From: Nocardioides zeae
Lineage (GTDB): Bacteria; Actinomycetota; Actinomycetes; Propionibacteriales; Nocardioidaceae
Length of the DNA: 64,000 bases
Reading direction: 5' to 3'
NCBI RefSeq assembly: GCF_030818655.1
Contig: NZ_JAUTAN010000001.1
Location: 4,316,405 to 4,380,404 of the forward strand
Shown: piece after piece, positions 33,059-44,812 of the stretch
Position numbering within the stretch: position 1 is the first letter of the stretch
How the letters are laid out: each line of letters opens with the position of its first letter
Notes under the pieces: model-generated
The model's input: only the letters and a program-made list of their open reading frames with translations
Databases searched by the model: none
Told to the model about the DNA's origin: nothing
Translations under genes and position numbers: made by a program

Positions 33059-34007
33059 GCAGCCGCAGCCGAGCGACGACGGCGGTCACGGTGCGCGCGC
33101 CCGCCAAGATCAACCTCTACCTCGCCGTCGGCGCGGCCCGCCCCGACGGTTTTCACCCCGTGGCGACCGTCTACCAGGCGATCGGGCTCTACGACGACCT
33201 GACCGCGCGGCCGGGCGGCTCCGGCACGAACCCGGTCCGGCTCGCGCTGCACGCCGCCGACCACGTCGACGCCGGCGCCGTACCGCTCGCCCCGGGCACC
33301 AACCTGGTGCACCGGGCCGCGCAGCTCCTCGGCGCCCACCACGGACGCACGCTGCGGGCCGACGTCGAGATCGCCAAGGCCGTGCCCGTGGCCGGCGGGC
33401 TCGCGGGCGGGTCCGCGGACGCGGCCGCCGCGCTCGTGGCGCTGGACCGCCTCCACGACCTGGGCACGCCCGACGAGGCGCTCCTCGCGATCGCCGCGGA
33501 GCTGGGCAGCGACGTCCCGTTCTCCCTGCTCGGGGGCACCGCGGCCGGGGTCGGGCGCGGGGAGCAGGTCACGCCCTACAGCGACCCCGCCATCGCCGAC
33601 GCCGCCTGGTGGTGGGTCGTCGTCCCGCAGGCGCTGGGCCTGTCGACCCCGAGCGTCTACCAGCACTTCGACCGGATGCGGCCCGACGCGGAGGAGTCCG
33701 TCGTCGTGCCCGACCGCGTCATCGCGGCCCTCGCCTCGCAGGACCCGGTCACGCTCGCCGCGGTGCTGCACAACGACCTCCAGGCCCCCGCGCTCGACCT
33801 GCGTCCCGAGCTGGCCGACGTGCTGGCCGACGGCGAGGCCGCCGGGGCGCTGCGGGGCATCGTCTCCGGCTCGGGCCCCACCTGCGTCTTCCTCTGCGGC
33901 TCGCCCGACGAGGCGCGGGAGGTCGCCGCGCGCCTGCAGGCGTCGTACGACGTCGTGCTCGTCGCCACCGGCCCGGTGGCCGGTGCCCATCGTGTGGAGT
34001 ACGTCTG

Positions 34008-34008
<1 letters not shown>
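33055..34008 (+). CDS. ispE: 4-diphosphocytidyl-2-C-methyl-D-erythritol kinase
   Basis: A 317-residue GHMP kinase of the MEP isoprenoid pathway; phosphorylates [25 protein letters not shown] at the N-terminus, the ATP loop [20 protein letters not shown], and [13 protein letters not shown] near the C-terminus are the three family motifs. GTG 33055 overlaps rsmA; its stop overlaps the ABC-F ATG by 1 nt. Confidence 0.95.
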
Positions 34009-35810
<1,802 letters not shown>

Positions 35811-36135
35811 GGCTGGCTGGGTCCGGGCTGGCTGGGCTGGCTGGGCCCGGGCTGGGCTGGCTGGGGCGCGAAATGTGCGGCTGGTGCGGGGCCGTCGGCC
35901 AGCGAGGCGCACCAAGGTCCCATTTCGGGACCGGCCCGAACCCACCCGGACCCACCCGGACCCACCCGGGCCGAGCCTGCCGGTGCGGTAACTGGCTAGC
36001 CGGGCTCGCCGAGGCGCGAAATGTGCGGCTGGGGCCGGACCGGCGGCCAGCGAGGCGCACCAAGGTCCCATTTCGGGACCGGCCCGGACCCACCCGGACC
36101 CACCCGGACCGGAGCAACCCCCGACGCAGCGACCC
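35811..36135. repeat. Tandemly duplicated intergenic repeat with GGTCCC hairpins
   Basis: 325 bp between convergent ABC-F and MarR genes. First comes a CTGGGCTGGCTGGG-type minisatellite (about 35811-35865). Then two near-identical units, 35866-35970 and 36014-36111, start points 148 bp apart: GCGCGAAATGTGCGGCTGG, GGCCAGCGAGGCGCACCAA, the hairpin GGTCCC-ATTTC-GGGACC (35916-35932 and 36064-36080), then GGACCCACCC repeats (3 and 2-3 copies). No ORF of normal codon use. Probably a duplicated terminator-type repeat; the unit contains no transposase. Confidence 0.8.
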
Positions 36136-36621
36136 TCAGCGGAACGGCCGCATGAGCTCCCGGAGCAGTCCGGCGAGGGCGTCGCGCTCGGGTGCGGGGA
36201 GCTCGGCGAGCAGCGCGGCCTCGGCGTCGACCAGCGCGGCGAAGGCGTTGTCGACCGCGGTCCTGCCCTCGGCGGCGAGCCGCACGAGCACGCCGCGGCG
36301 GTCGTGGGGGTCGGGCAGGCGCTCCACGAGGCCGCGGGCGACGAGGCGGTCGACGCGGTTGGTCATCGTCCCGCTCGTCACGAGCGTCTCGCGCAGGAGG
36401 CGGCCGGGGGAGAGCTCGTAGGGCTCGCCCGCGCGACGCAGCGCCGCCAGCACGTCGAACTCCCACGTCTCGATGCCGTGCTCCGCGAAGGCCCGGCGCC
36501 GGGCGAGGTCGAGGTGCTTGGAGAGCCGGCTGATCCGGCTGAACACCTCGACGGGACCGAGGTCGAGGTCGGGACGCTCGCGCGCCCACGCCTCCACCAG
36601 GTCGTCCACCTCGTCCCGCAT
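36136..36621 (-). CDS. MarR family transcriptional regulator
   Basis: A 161-residue winged-helix regulator: FSRISRLSKHLDLARRRAFA, then LETLVTSGTMTNRVDRLVARGLVERLPDPHDRRGV (wing with the DxRxxx Arg/Asp signature; read in two parts). ATG 36621 is chosen as start because the longer frame to 36687 would run through a palindrome that must be the operator. It is divergent from the methyltransferase gene at 36686. Ligand unknown. Confidence 0.88.
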   Translation of the reverse strand: MRDEVDDLVEAWARERPDLDLGPVEVFSRISRLSKHLDLARRRAFAEHGIETWEFDVLAALRRAGEPYELSPGRLLRETLVTSGTMTNRVDRLVARGLVERLPDPHDRRGVLVRLAAEGRTAVDNAFAALVDAEAALLAELPAPERDALAGLLRELMRPFR

Positions 36622-36646
36622 GGCGGCATCGTAGCCGCGATCGAGA

Positions 36647-36662
36647 ATCTTGACATCAAGAT
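36647..36662. promoter_or_regulatory. MarR-type operator
   Basis: ATCTTGA-CA-TCAAGAT, a perfect palindrome of 7-bp arms in the 64-bp divergent region. This word is a common operator of actinobacterial MarR proteins. It lies 24 bp before the ATG of the methyltransferase and 26 bp before the marR start. Confidence 0.65.
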
Positions 36663-36685
36663 GTTTGGGGTGGACCGTGGTCGGC

Positions 36686-37496
36686 ATGGCCTGGGACCCG
36701 AGCGACTACCTGACCTACGCCGACGAGCGCGGCCGCCCGTACGGCGAGCTGTTGGCCCGCATCGCCGTCGAGGCCGATCGGGTGCGGCGCGTCGTCGACC
36801 TCGGGTGCGGGCCCGGCAACCTCACCGCGCTGCTCGGGCGCCGCTGGCCCGAGGCCACCGTCGTCGGTGTCGACTCCTCGCCCGAGATGCTCGAGCGCGC
36901 CCGGCGCGACCACGCCGACGTGCCGGGCCTCTCCTTTGAGCTCGGCGACGTCCGCACCTGGACCGCTCCGGCCCCCGTCGACGTGCTGCTCTCCAACGCG
37001 ACGTACCAGTGGGTGCCGGGGCACCTCGAGCTCCTGCCGGGCCTGCTCGCGCAGGTGGCGCCCGGGGGCGCGCTCGCGTTCTCGGTGCCGGGCAACGTCG
37101 ACGAGCCGAGCCACGTGCTGCGGCGCGAGCTGGCGGGGACCGCGCCCGTACGCCATGTTCACCGCCGGCGTGGCCGACCCGGCGGCGCACGACGCCGCCA
37201 CCTACCTCGGCGTGCTGGCGGCCGCGGGTGCGGAGGTCGACGCCTGGGAGACCACCTACCTGCACGTGCTCCGCGGGGTGGACCCGGTGCTGACCTGGAT
37301 CGGCTCGACCGGGGCCCGGCCCACGCTCGAGGCGCTGCCGCCCGACCTGCGCGCACGGTTCCGGGCGGAGCTGGGGGAGCTCCTGCGGGCGGCGTACCCC
37401 ACCACGGAGGTCGGCGGGGAGCCCGCCGTCGTGCTCCCGTTCCGGCGGGTCTTCGTCGTCGCGCGGCGTGTGGACGGCGTGGTTACCGAGCAGTAA
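36686..37496 (+). CDS. Trans-aconitate methyltransferase-like SAM enzyme, one apparent +1 frameshift
   Basis: A class I methyltransferase of about 269 residues, closest by pattern to Tam: WDPSDYLTYADERGRPYGEL, the SAM loop VVDLGCGPGNLTALL, VVGVDSSPEMLERAR, LLSNATYQWVPGH, and NVDEPSHVLRRELA. After ELAGTAP the frame changes by +1 at a CCC run (37145-37147); removing one C continues as YAMFTAGVADPAAHDAATYL to the stop at 37496. Length is 3n+1. Probable sequencing insertion. Trans-aconitate as substrate is inferred. It is divergent from MarR and followed by a DUF4442 gene. Confidence 0.8.
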
Positions 37497-37506
37497 GGTT
37501 CGCGTC

Positions 37507-37986
37507 ATGTCCGCCGTGCTGAACCTCTGGAAGCAGACCACGCAGCTGCCCGTCGTCGGGTCCGTCGTGGGGAAGCGGGTGTTCTCGCTGGCGTTCGCGC
37601 AGAAGGCGCCCTACTTCGCGACTATCCGGCCGCGGTTCACCGAGCTGCGGCCCAACTACGCGGAGCTGCTCATCCCGAAGCGGCGCGGCGTGCACAACCA
37701 CATCGGCACGGTGCACGCGATCGCACTGTGCAACGGCCTCGAGGCCGCCATGGGTGCGCTCGCGGAGGCCACGATCCCGGCGGACAAGCGCTGGATCCCC
37801 AAGGGGATGGACGTGGCCTACACGGCGAAGGCCGACAGCGACATCCGCTGCATCGCCGAGACCGACCCGGAGCAGTGGACGGGCGACGACCCGGACCTGC
37901 CGGTGCGCGTGCGCGGCGTGCGGGCCGACGGCGAGGTCGTCATCGAGGGCGTGATCCGGCTCTGGGTGACGCCGAAGAAGCGCTGA
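37507..37986 (+). CDS. DUF4442 hotdog-fold protein (thioesterase-like)
   Basis: A 159-residue protein with the PaaI/DUF4442 pattern: LRPNYAELLIPKRRGVHNHI then GTVHAIALCNGLEAAMGALA, a substrate-tunnel helix, and MDVAYTAKADSDIRCIAET. The fold is that of acyl-CoA thioesterases, but no activity is known for the family. ATG 37507 is 7 nt after TAAGGT, a leaderless start, independent of the methyltransferase gene. Confidence 0.8.
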   Translation: MSAVLNLWKQTTQLPVVGSVVGKRVFSLAFAQKAPYFATIRPRFTELRPNYAELLIPKRRGVHNHIGTVHAIALCNGLEAAMGALAEATIPADKRWIPKGMDVAYTAKADSDIRCIAETDPEQWTGDDPDLPVRVRGVRADGEVVIEGVIRLWVTPKKR

Positions 37987-38014
37987 GGCCCCTCCGGCGT
38001 CACCCGGCGACCGC

Positions 38015-38866
38015 TCAGACGGTGCGCTGGTCGGCCGTCCCCACGGCCGACACCTCCAGCTGCTTCTTCTCGCCGACGAAGCGTCGCTGCACGACGTTGG
38101 CCAGCGCGGTGAGCAGCAGGTTGAGCACGAGGTAGATGGCCGCGATCACGAGGAACACGGGCACGTGGTTCTGGAACTCCAGGTAGAGCGGCCGCGCCAG
38201 CGCGGTCAGGCCCGGCGCCGCGATCGCGTAGCCGAGGCTCGTGTCCTTCAGCGTCACCACGCACTGGCTGATGATCGCCGGGATCATGATCCTCACGGCC
38301 TGGGGCAGCAGGATGATCCAGACGACCTGGGTCTTGCGCATGCCGATGGCGTACGCCGCTTCCGCCTGCCCGGCCGGCACCGCCAGGATGCCCGCGCGGA
38401 ACACCTCGGCGAGCACGGCGCCGTTGTAGAGCGACAGCGCCCAGACGACGCACCAGAACGGGCCGGAGTCGCCGTTGTAGATGCCGTAGACCGAGAAGAA
38501 GAAGATCATCAGCATCAGCACGGGGACCGCGCGGAAGAACTCCACGAGCGCCCACGACGGGACCCGCACGACGGCGTGGTCCGACAGCTTGCCGATGCCG
38601 AGCACGAGGCCGAGCACCACGGCGCCCACGATCCCGCCGGCGGCCATCTTCAGCGTCTCGAGGACGCCGTCGACGAGGATGCGCTCCAGGTAGGCGGGGG
38701 TCACGAAGACCTCCCACTTGTCGCCCTCGAGCTGACCGCTCGAGGCGAGGCGCCAGCCCACCAGCCCCAGGAGGGCGAGGAGGCCGACGACGGTCAGGAC
38801 CGTGTAGAGACGGTGCCGCCGGACGGTCTTCGGACCGGGGGCGTCGAACAGGACACTCGTGCTCAT
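38015..38866 (-). CDS. gluD: Amino acid ABC transporter permease (GluD-like)
   Basis: A 283-residue polar amino acid permease with an N-terminal cytosolic part and about five membrane segments. The coupling motif is EVFRAGILAVPAGQAEAAYAIGMRKTQ (read in two parts), which contacts the ATPase. It is last in the minus-strand operon gluA-gluB-gluC-gluD; its ATG overlaps the gluC stop by 4 nt. Glutamate or glutamine import is inferred from gene order and binding protein type. Confidence 0.85.
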   Translation of the reverse strand: MSTSVLFDAPGPKTVRRHRLYTVLTVVGLLALLGLVGWRLASSGQLEGDKWEVFVTPAYLERILVDGVLETLKMAAGGIVGAVVLGLVLGIGKLSDHAVVRVPSWALVEFFRAVPVLMLMIFFFSVYGIYNGDSGPFWCVVWALSLYNGAVLAEVFRAGILAVPAGQAEAAYAIGMRKTQVVWIILLPQAVRIMIPAIISQCVVTLKDTSLGYAIAAPGLTALARPLYLEFQNHVPVFLVIAAIYLVLNLLLTALANVVQRRFVGEKKQLEVSAVGTADQRTV

Positions 38867-39561
38867 CGCGCGACCCTCCAACGTCGTTCCATGCGGTTGC
38901 TGGCGAAGGACACGACCTCGACGAGCAGCACGAAGCCGCCGGCGAACACGGCGAGCAGCCACCACCGGTCGCCGGGGTTGGCGTCGGTGAGCTGCTTGAG
39001 CTGGTAGGCCGTCTCGAGCACCGTGATGGCGATCGCCACCGTCGTGTTCTTCAGCAGGGCGATCTGGGTGCTCGCCAGCGGCGGCAGCGCGGCGCGGAAC
39101 GCCTGGGGCAGCACGACCTGGCGCATGACGCCGGAGAACGGCAGGCCGATCGCCCGGGCCGCCTCGGCCTGGCCCACCGGCACGGCGTTGATGCCGGAGC
39201 GGATGGCCTCGCAGACGAAGCACGACGTGTAGAGCGTCAGGCCGACCACGGCCGTCGCGAACGCGTTGGTCATGCGGATGTCGCCCCACCCGGTGGGGAC
39301 GACGATGTCGACGAACCGGAAGGTCACACCGATCTTCGGTCCCGCGTAGTAGAGGAACAGCAGCACGACCAGCAGCGGGATGTTGCGCACGGACGTGACG
39401 TAGACGCCGGCGGCCCGGCGCATGACGGCGACCGGTCCCACCCGCAGGGCGGCCAGGAAGGTGCCGAGCACGAGCGAGCCGATGCCGGAGACGACGAACA
39501 GCAGGATCGCGGTGACGAAGCTGATGACGATCGCCTGGTAGTTCTCGGTGATCGCGGTCAT
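38863..39561 (-). CDS. gluC: Amino acid ABC transporter permease (GluC-like)
   Basis: A 232-residue permease. Hydrophobic segments include ISFVTAILLFVVSGIGSLVL and the coupling loop EAIRSGINAVPVGQAEAARAIGLPF (in two parts). It pairs with the next permease to make the heteromeric channel. It lies 88 bp downstream of the binding protein gene. Confidence 0.87.
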   Translation of the reverse strand: MTAITENYQAIVISFVTAILLFVVSGIGSLVLGTFLAALRVGPVAVMRRAAGVYVTSVRNIPLLVVLLFLYYAGPKIGVTFRFVDIVVPTGWGDIRMTNAFATAVVGLTLYTSCFVCEAIRSGINAVPVGQAEAARAIGLPFSGVMRQVVLPQAFRAALPPLASTQIALLKNTTVAIAITVLETAYQLKQLTDANPGDRWWLLAVFAGGFVLLVEVVSFASNRMERRWRVAR

Positions 39562-39649
39562 GCGGCTCCTCGGGGGTCAGGGCCTCGGCGCCCACCGGCC
39601 CGGGACGGCAGGGCGCCGTCCCGGGCCAGTGGCCGCGGGGGGAGGTGGA

Positions 39650-40555
39650 TCAGGAGCAGGAGTCGAGCGTCGGGGGCTCGGGGGTCTCGGCACCCGAGGC
39701 GCCGAGGGTCTCCTCGAAGGCGTCCGCCCACGAGCCGTCCTCGAAGGACTCCTCGAGCACGCCGTTGATCCACTCGCACATCTCGGGCCGCTCGAGGCTG
39801 TAGCCGATGCCGATGCGCTCCTCGGAGAACTCCGGACCGACGACCTTCAGCGCGCCGTCGTACTGCGCCGCGAGGCCCAGCAGGATCGAGCCGTCCGTCG
39901 ACATCGCGGGCACGGTGCCGTCCGCGACCTGCTCGGCGCAGAGGCTGTAGGTGTCCGCGGGGACGCCGACCGCGCCGGCCTCGGTGACGTTCTCGAGCGA
40001 GGTCGAGCCGGACGCCGAGCAGACCTCCTCGCCCTGGAGGTCCTCGATCGACTCGACGTCGCTGTCCTCGGGCACCAGCACCTGCTGGCCGGTGACGAAG
40101 TAGGGACCCGTCTGGCCGACCAGCTCGCGGCGGGCGTCGGTGATGGAGTACGACGCGGCGACCAGGTCGACGCGGCCCGACTGCAGGTAGGGCTCGCGGT
40201 TGTCGGAGATGGTCTCCTCGTAGGTCACCTTGCTGGTGTCGTCCGGGTCGATGCACAGGTCGGCGATCAGCAGCTTCGCGATCGCGACGTCGAAGCCGCG
40301 CGGCAGGTCGTCGTTGGTGCCCTTGAAGCCGAGGCCCGGCTGGTCGAAGCGCACGCCCACGTTGATCTCGCCCGCGTCGGCGAGCTCGGCCATGCGCGAG
40401 CCCTCCTCGAACTTGCCGTCGCAGTCGTCGTCGGCCTCGACGGTGGTGTCGGCACCGCCCACGGCGTCGTCGTCGCTGCCGGCGTCGCCACAGGCGGCCA
40501 GGGACGCGGCGAGCACCACGCCCGAAGCCGCGGCCATCATCCTCTTGAGTCGCAT
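39650..40555 (-). CDS. gluB: Glutamate-type ABC transporter binding lipoprotein (GluB-like)
   Basis: A 301-residue family 3 solute-binding lipoprotein. The signal MRLKRMMAAASGVVLAASLA ends AACG with the lipidated Cys at about 22. The mature part has INVGVRFDQPGLGFKGTNDD, GFDVAIAKLLIADLC and VDLVAASYSITDARRELVGQ, as in glutamate-binding GluB, including an extra Cys pair. It binds the amino acid outside the membrane and gives it to GluCD. GGAGGAACAG precedes the start. Confidence 0.87.
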   Translation of the reverse strand: MRLKRMMAAASGVVLAASLAACGDAGSDDDAVGGADTTVEADDDCDGKFEEGSRMAELADAGEINVGVRFDQPGLGFKGTNDDLPRGFDVAIAKLLIADLCIDPDDTSKVTYEETISDNREPYLQSGRVDLVAASYSITDARRELVGQTGPYFVTGQQVLVPEDSDVESIEDLQGEEVCSASGSTSLENVTEAGAVGVPADTYSLCAEQVADGTVPAMSTDGSILLGLAAQYDGALKVVGPEFSEERIGIGYSLERPEMCEWINGVLEESFEDGSWADAFEETLGASGAETPEPPTLDSCS

Positions 40556-40657
40556 CTGTTCCTCCTCGCTCCCCCTCGGTGGGGAGCAGATCGATCCGGT
40601 GGGTGGGTCGCGGCGCGGGAATGCGCCGGATCAGGTCAGGTGCAGGTCAGGCGCAGG

Positions 40658-41434
40658 TCAGTGCTTGAGGATCTTGCCGAGGAAGTCGCGGGCCCGCTCG
40701 CTCTGCGGGTTGGTGAAGAACTCCTCGGGGGTGTTCTCCTCGACGATCTGGCCGTCGGCCATGAACACGACGCGGTCGGCGGCCGTGCGGGCGAAGCCCA
40801 TCTCGTGGGTGACCACGATCATCGTCATGCCGCCCTGCGCGAGGCTGACCATGACGTCGAGGACCTCCTTGATCATCTCCGGGTCGAGGGCCGAGGTCGG
40901 CTCGTCGAAGAGCATGACCTTGGGCTCCATCGCCAGCGCGCGGGCGATGGCGACGCGCTGCTGCTGGCCGCCGGAGAGCTGGGCGGGGTACTTGTCCGCC
41001 TGGTGGCCGACGCCCACCCGGTCGAGGAGCTCGCGGGCCTTGCGCTCGGCGTCGGCCCTCGACTGGCCGCGCACCTTGACGGGGCCCAGCGTCACGTTCT
41101 CGAGGATGGTCTTGTGGGCGAAGAGGTTGAAGCTCTGGAACACCATGCCGACCTCGGCCCGCAGGTTCGCCAGCGCCTTGCCCTCCTGGGGGAGCGGCTG
41201 GCCGTCGAGCGTGATGGTGCCCTCGCCGACCGTCTCCAGGCGGTTGATGGTGCGGCACAGCGTCGACTTGCCCGAGCCCGACGGGCCGATGACCACGACG
41301 ACCTCGCCGCGGTGCACCGTCAGCTCGATGTCCTGCAGCACGTGGAGCTGGCCGAACCACTTCTGCACGCCCGACAGCACGACCAGGGGCTCGCCCTGGC
41401 CCGCCGGCGCCGGGCCCTTCTCCAGCGTCGTCAT
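40658..41434 (-). CDS. gluA: Amino acid ABC transporter ATPase (GluA-like)
   Basis: A 258-residue ATPase: Walker [13 protein letters not shown]-loop [12 protein letters not shown], signature [15 protein letters not shown], Walker [14 protein letters not shown], and the H-loop VVTHEMGF. First gene of the operon. The 100-bp gap to gluB holds a short GCAGGTCAG direct repeat (about 40635-40661). It is divergent from miaB. Confidence 0.92.
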   Translation of the reverse strand: MTTLEKGPAPAGQGEPLVVLSGVQKWFGQLHVLQDIELTVHRGEVVVVIGPSGSGKSTLCRTINRLETVGEGTITLDGQPLPQEGKALANLRAEVGMVFQSFNLFAHKTILENVTLGPVKVRGQSRADAERKARELLDRVGVGHQADKYPAQLSGGQQQRVAIARALAMEPKVMLFDEPTSALDPEMIKEVLDVMVSLAQGGMTMIVVTHEMGFARTAADRVVFMADGQIVEENTPEEFFTNPQSERARDFLGKILKH

Positions 41435-41584
41435 GCCGCGGGAACCTAGTGCCGCATGGTCCTTTCGGGCCAGTCTCCCTGGTCCGTTGGTGCCAATCGG
41501 GATCTATTCGTGACCGTAGGTCGGGGTACGGCGGGCATTCCCGACTCGGCGGGGGGCCGTTCCGCGCCGTACCCTGGGACGGTC

Positions 41585-43096
41585 ATGCCTGAGACCGCCA
41601 CGCCCGCCCCGCGCACCTACGACGTCCGCACGTTCGGCTGCCAGATGAACGTGCACGACTCCGAGCGCCTGACCGGCCTGCTCGAGGACGCCGGCATGGT
41701 GAAGGCCCCGGCCGGCGAGGACGCCGATGTCGTCGTGCTCAACACCTGCGCCGTGCGGGAGAACGCCGACAACAAGCTCTACGGCAACCTCGGCCACCTC
41801 GCGCCGGTGAAGGCGCGCCGGCCGGGCATGCAGATCGCCGTCGGCGGCTGCCTCGCGCAGAAGGACCGCGGCGAGATCACCCGCAAGGCCCCCTGGGTCG
41901 ACGTCGTCTTCGGCACCCACAACATCGGGTCGCTCCCCGTGCTGCTCGAGCGGGCGCGGGTGGCGGAGGAGGCGCAGGTCGAGATCCTCGAGAGCCTCGA
42001 CGTCTTCCCCTCGACGCTGCCGACGAAGCGGGAGTCGGCCTACGCCGCGTGGGTGTCGATCTCGGTCGGCTGCAACAACACCTGCACCTTCTGCATCGTG
42101 CCGAGCCTGCGCGGCAAGGAGAAGGACCGGCGGCCCGGCGACGTGCTCGCCGAGATCGAGGCGCTCGTCGCGGAGGGCGTCACCGAGGTGACGCTGCTGG
42201 GGCAGAACGTCAACGCGTACGGCGTCGAGTTCGGCGACCGCCAGGCGTTCTCGAAACTGCTGCGGGCCTGTGGCGAGATCGAGGGCCTCGAGCGCGTGCG
42301 GTTCACCTCGCCCCACCCGGCCGAGTTCACCGACGACGTCATCGAGGCGATGGCGGAGACGCCCAACGTCATGCCGTCGCTCCACATGCCGCTGCAGTCG
42401 GGCTCCGACACGGTGCTCAAGGCGATGCGTCGGTCCTACCGGCAGAGGAAGTTCCTCGGCATCATCGAGCGGGTCCGCGCCGCGATCCCCGACGCCGCGA
42501 TCACCACCGACATCATCGTGGGCTTCCCCGGCGAGACCGAGGCGGACTTCGAGGACACCCTCCACGTGGTCCGCGCGTCGCGCTTCTCCGGCGCGTTCAC
42601 GTTCCAGTACTCCACCCGCCCCGGCACCCCCGCCGCCACCATGGAGGACCAGATCCCCAAGGCGGTCGTGCAGGAGCGCTACGAGCGCCTCGTCGCGCTC
42701 GTCAACGAGATCGCGTGGGAGGAGAACCGGCGCCTCGAGGGCCGCCGCCTCCAGCTGATGGTCGCCGAGGGCGAGGGCCGCAAGGACGCCGCGACCTCCC
42801 GCCTGTCCGGCCGTGCCCCCGACAACCGGCTCGTGCACTTCGCCGCCGACTTCTCGCTCGTCGACGGCCAGGTGCCGCGGCCCGGCGACATGGTCGAGGT
42901 CGAGGTCACGTACGGCGCGCCCCACCACCTCGTCGCCGACGGGCCCGTGCTGGCGGTGCGCCGCACGCGGGCCGGCGACGCGTGGGAGCGCCGCACGGCC
43001 GAGCCGCCCGCGCCCACGGGCGTCTCGCTCGGCATGCCGACCGTCGGCCAGCCGGCGCCGCTGCCGGTCGTCGTCGACGCGTGCGCGGTGCGCTGA
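41585..43096 (+). CDS. miaB: tRNA-2-methylthio-N6-dimethylallyladenosine synthase
   Basis: A 503-residue radical-SAM methylthiotransferase modifying i6A37 of tRNAs. The N-terminal cluster Cys lie in TFGCQMN, NTCAVRE and GGCLAQK. The radical-SAM C-x3-C-x2-C is [18 protein letters not shown], and a TRAM domain ends the protein. ATG 41585 is used; TACCCT is about 10 nt upstream. Its substrate is made by MiaA, encoded 15 kb away in the same window. Convergent with iclR, 16 bp apart. Confidence 0.95.
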   Translation: MPETATPAPRTYDVRTFGCQMNVHDSERLTGLLEDAGMVKAPAGEDADVVVLNTCAVRENADNKLYGNLGHLAPVKARRPGMQIAVGGCLAQKDRGEITRKAPWVDVVFGTHNIGSLPVLLERARVAEEAQVEILESLDVFPSTLPTKRESAYAAWVSISVGCNNTCTFCIVPSLRGKEKDRRPGDVLAEIEALVAEGVTEVTLLGQNVNAYGVEFGDRQAFSKLLRACGEIEGLERVRFTSPHPAEFTDDVIEAMAETPNVMPSLHMPLQSGSDTVLKAMRRSYRQRKFLGIIERVRAAIPDAAITTDIIVGFPGETEADFEDTLHVVRASRFSGAFTFQYSTRPGTPAATMEDQIPKAVVQERYERLVALVNEIAWEENRRLEGRRLQLMVAEGEGRKDAATSRLSGRAPDNRLVHFAADFSLVDGQVPRPGDMVEVEVTYGAPHHLVADGPVLAVRRTRAGDAWERRTAEPPAPTGVSLGMPTVGQPAPLPVVVDACAVR

Positions 43097-43112
43097 GGCG
43101 GTCAGCCGCCGC

Positions 43113-43883
43113 TCAGCGCTCGAGCCCGCGCCCGATCCCGCGGGCAGTGACCTCCAGCGCCGTGACGTGGCGCGCGTGGTTGGCCTCGAGGCGCGGCAGC
43201 ACGATGCCGATCGAGGCGACGACCGTGCCGTGGCGTCGCACGGGCACCGCCAGGGAGCATGCGCCGAGCGTCATCTCCTCGTAGGTCACGGCGTAGCCGT
43301 TGCGCTCCACCTGGTCGAGCTGCGTGCGCAGCCGGGCCGGCTGGGTGATCGTGTAGGCGGTCAGGCGCTGCAACGAGGCCATCACCTCCTCGCGCACCTG
43401 CTCGGGGGCGTGCGCGAGCAGCACCTTGCCGACCCCGGTCGCGTGCAGGGGCAGGCGCCCCCCGACCGAGCTGACGACGGGCACGGAGGAGTGTCCGGCC
43501 AACCGGTCGAGGTAGAGCGCGTGGTGGCGCTCGCGCACGGCGAGGTGCACGGTCGCCCGCGTCGTCCCGTAGAGGTCGTGCAGGTAGGGCGACGCCACGT
43601 CGCGCAGGCCGCGCTGCACGGGCGAGAGCATCCCGAGGTCCCACAGGCGACGTCCCACCACGTAGCGGCCCTCGGGGTCCCTCGTCAGCGCACCCCAGGC
43701 GACCAGGTCCGCCACCAGCCGGTGGGCCGTGGGCACGGGGAGCCCCGCGCGCCCGGCCATCTCCGTGAGCGTCAGGCGGCGGTGGCGCTCGTCGAAGGCG
43801 CCCAGCAGCGACAGCGCCCGCATGGTGACGGTGCCGCGGCCCGGCGCATCCGGGGGAGAGGAGACCTGGGTCACACCGGTCAT
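43113..43883 (-). CDS. IclR family transcriptional regulator
   Basis: A 256-residue IclR regulator: wHTH at about 20-75 (ALSLLGAFDERHRRLTLTEM then AGRAGLPVPTAHRLVADLVA), and a C-terminal effector domain with LPLHATGVGKVLLAHAPEQV and GACSLAVPVRRHGTVVASIG. IclR proteins commonly control aromatic or sugar-acid catabolism. It is likely to regulate the neighbouring island; a fitting palindrome lies at 47009-47025. Confidence 0.88.
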   Translation of the reverse strand: MTGVTQVSSPPDAPGRGTVTMRALSLLGAFDERHRRLTLTEMAGRAGLPVPTAHRLVADLVAWGALTRDPEGRYVVGRRLWDLGMLSPVQRGLRDVASPYLHDLYGTTRATVHLAVRERHHALYLDRLAGHSSVPVVSSVGGRLPLHATGVGKVLLAHAPEQVREEVMASLQRLTAYTITQPARLRTQLDQVERNGYAVTYEEMTLGACSLAVPVRRHGTVVASIGIVLPRLEANHARHVTALEVTARGIGRGLER

Positions 43884-43893
43884 CGTGCCAGGA

Positions 43894-44809
43894 TCACCCG
43901 GTCGCGATGCTGTTTTTGACCTCGTCGACGAGGGCCCGGCGGCGCTCCTCGACCGCGCGGCGACCGGGCGCGACGGGCACGTCGTGCCGCACCGCGGCGA
44001 GCACCTCGGCGTGCAGCGCGTCGAGCTCGTCGTCGAACTCGGCGTGCGCGATGACGTAGGCGTCGTTCGCGCGGACGGCGTCCACGACGCAGGCCGCCAG
44101 CACGGCCGGGTCCATGGCGCTCCCCTGCGCGAGCGCGAACTCGGCGTTCACCGGGTCCCGGGTGGCGTCGAAGGTCGGCGTACCTGCCGGGGCGTCGGCC
44201 CCGCCGACCGGGTCGAGGATGCGGGTGCGGGTCAGCCCCGGGCACAGGCAGGTGACGCCGATGCGGTCGGGCGCCAGCGCGAGGCGCAGCGAGGCGCTCA
44301 GCCCGCGCACCGCGAACTTGGTCGTCGTGTAGATCCCTCCCGCGTCGAGCATCGGGATCAGCCCCGCCATGGACGCGGTGTTGACCACGTGGCCGCCACG
44401 ACCGTGGCGCCGGATCCGGGGCACCACGGTGACGACGCCGTTCACGACGCCGCCCAGGTTGACGGCCAGCATGCGGTCCCAGTCGTCGAAACCGGCCGTG
44501 CTCATGGGGGCCGAGAGCCCGACGCCCGCGTTGTTGACCAGCAGGTCGATCCCGCCCAGCTGCTCCTCGACCCGGTCCGCGACCGCGGCGAAGCCGGGAC
44601 GGTCCGTCACGTCCAACCGGTGCAGGACGACGGCTCCCGGGCGGGGGCGCCGCCGCGCCGAGGAGGCGCTCGGCCTCGGCGAGGTGCTCCTCGCTGTGGT
44701 CGGCGACCGCCACGGACATGCCCTCCCCGAGGAGCGCGGCGGCGATGGCCAGACCGATGCCGCTCGCGCCCCCGGTGACGAGGGCGGACCGCCCGTCGAG
44801 CTCACGCAC
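43894..44809 (-). CDS. SDR family oxidoreductase, one apparent +1 frameshift
   Basis: An SDR of about 304 residues. Cofactor motif LVTGGASGIGLAIAAALLGE; then, after a frame change, HRLDVTD, LLVNNAGVGL, NTASMAG and the catalytic Y-T-T-T-K, followed by VTCLCPGLTRTRI. The switch is at a run of five C (minus strand; about 44643-44647), where one surplus base explains it and gives LGAAAPRPGAVVLHRLDVTD. The total is 3n+1. Probably a sequencing or assembly insertion. Stop codon lies 10 bp from iclR; the upstream neighbour is the beta-lactamase-fold hydrolase. Confidence 0.82.
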
Positions 44810-44812
44810 GGC

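Noticed and set aside
40620..40661. GCAGGTCAG direct repeats between gluA and gluB as an operator
   Set aside because: Short, not palindromic, and located inside an operon just behind the gluA stop; more likely slippage DNA.
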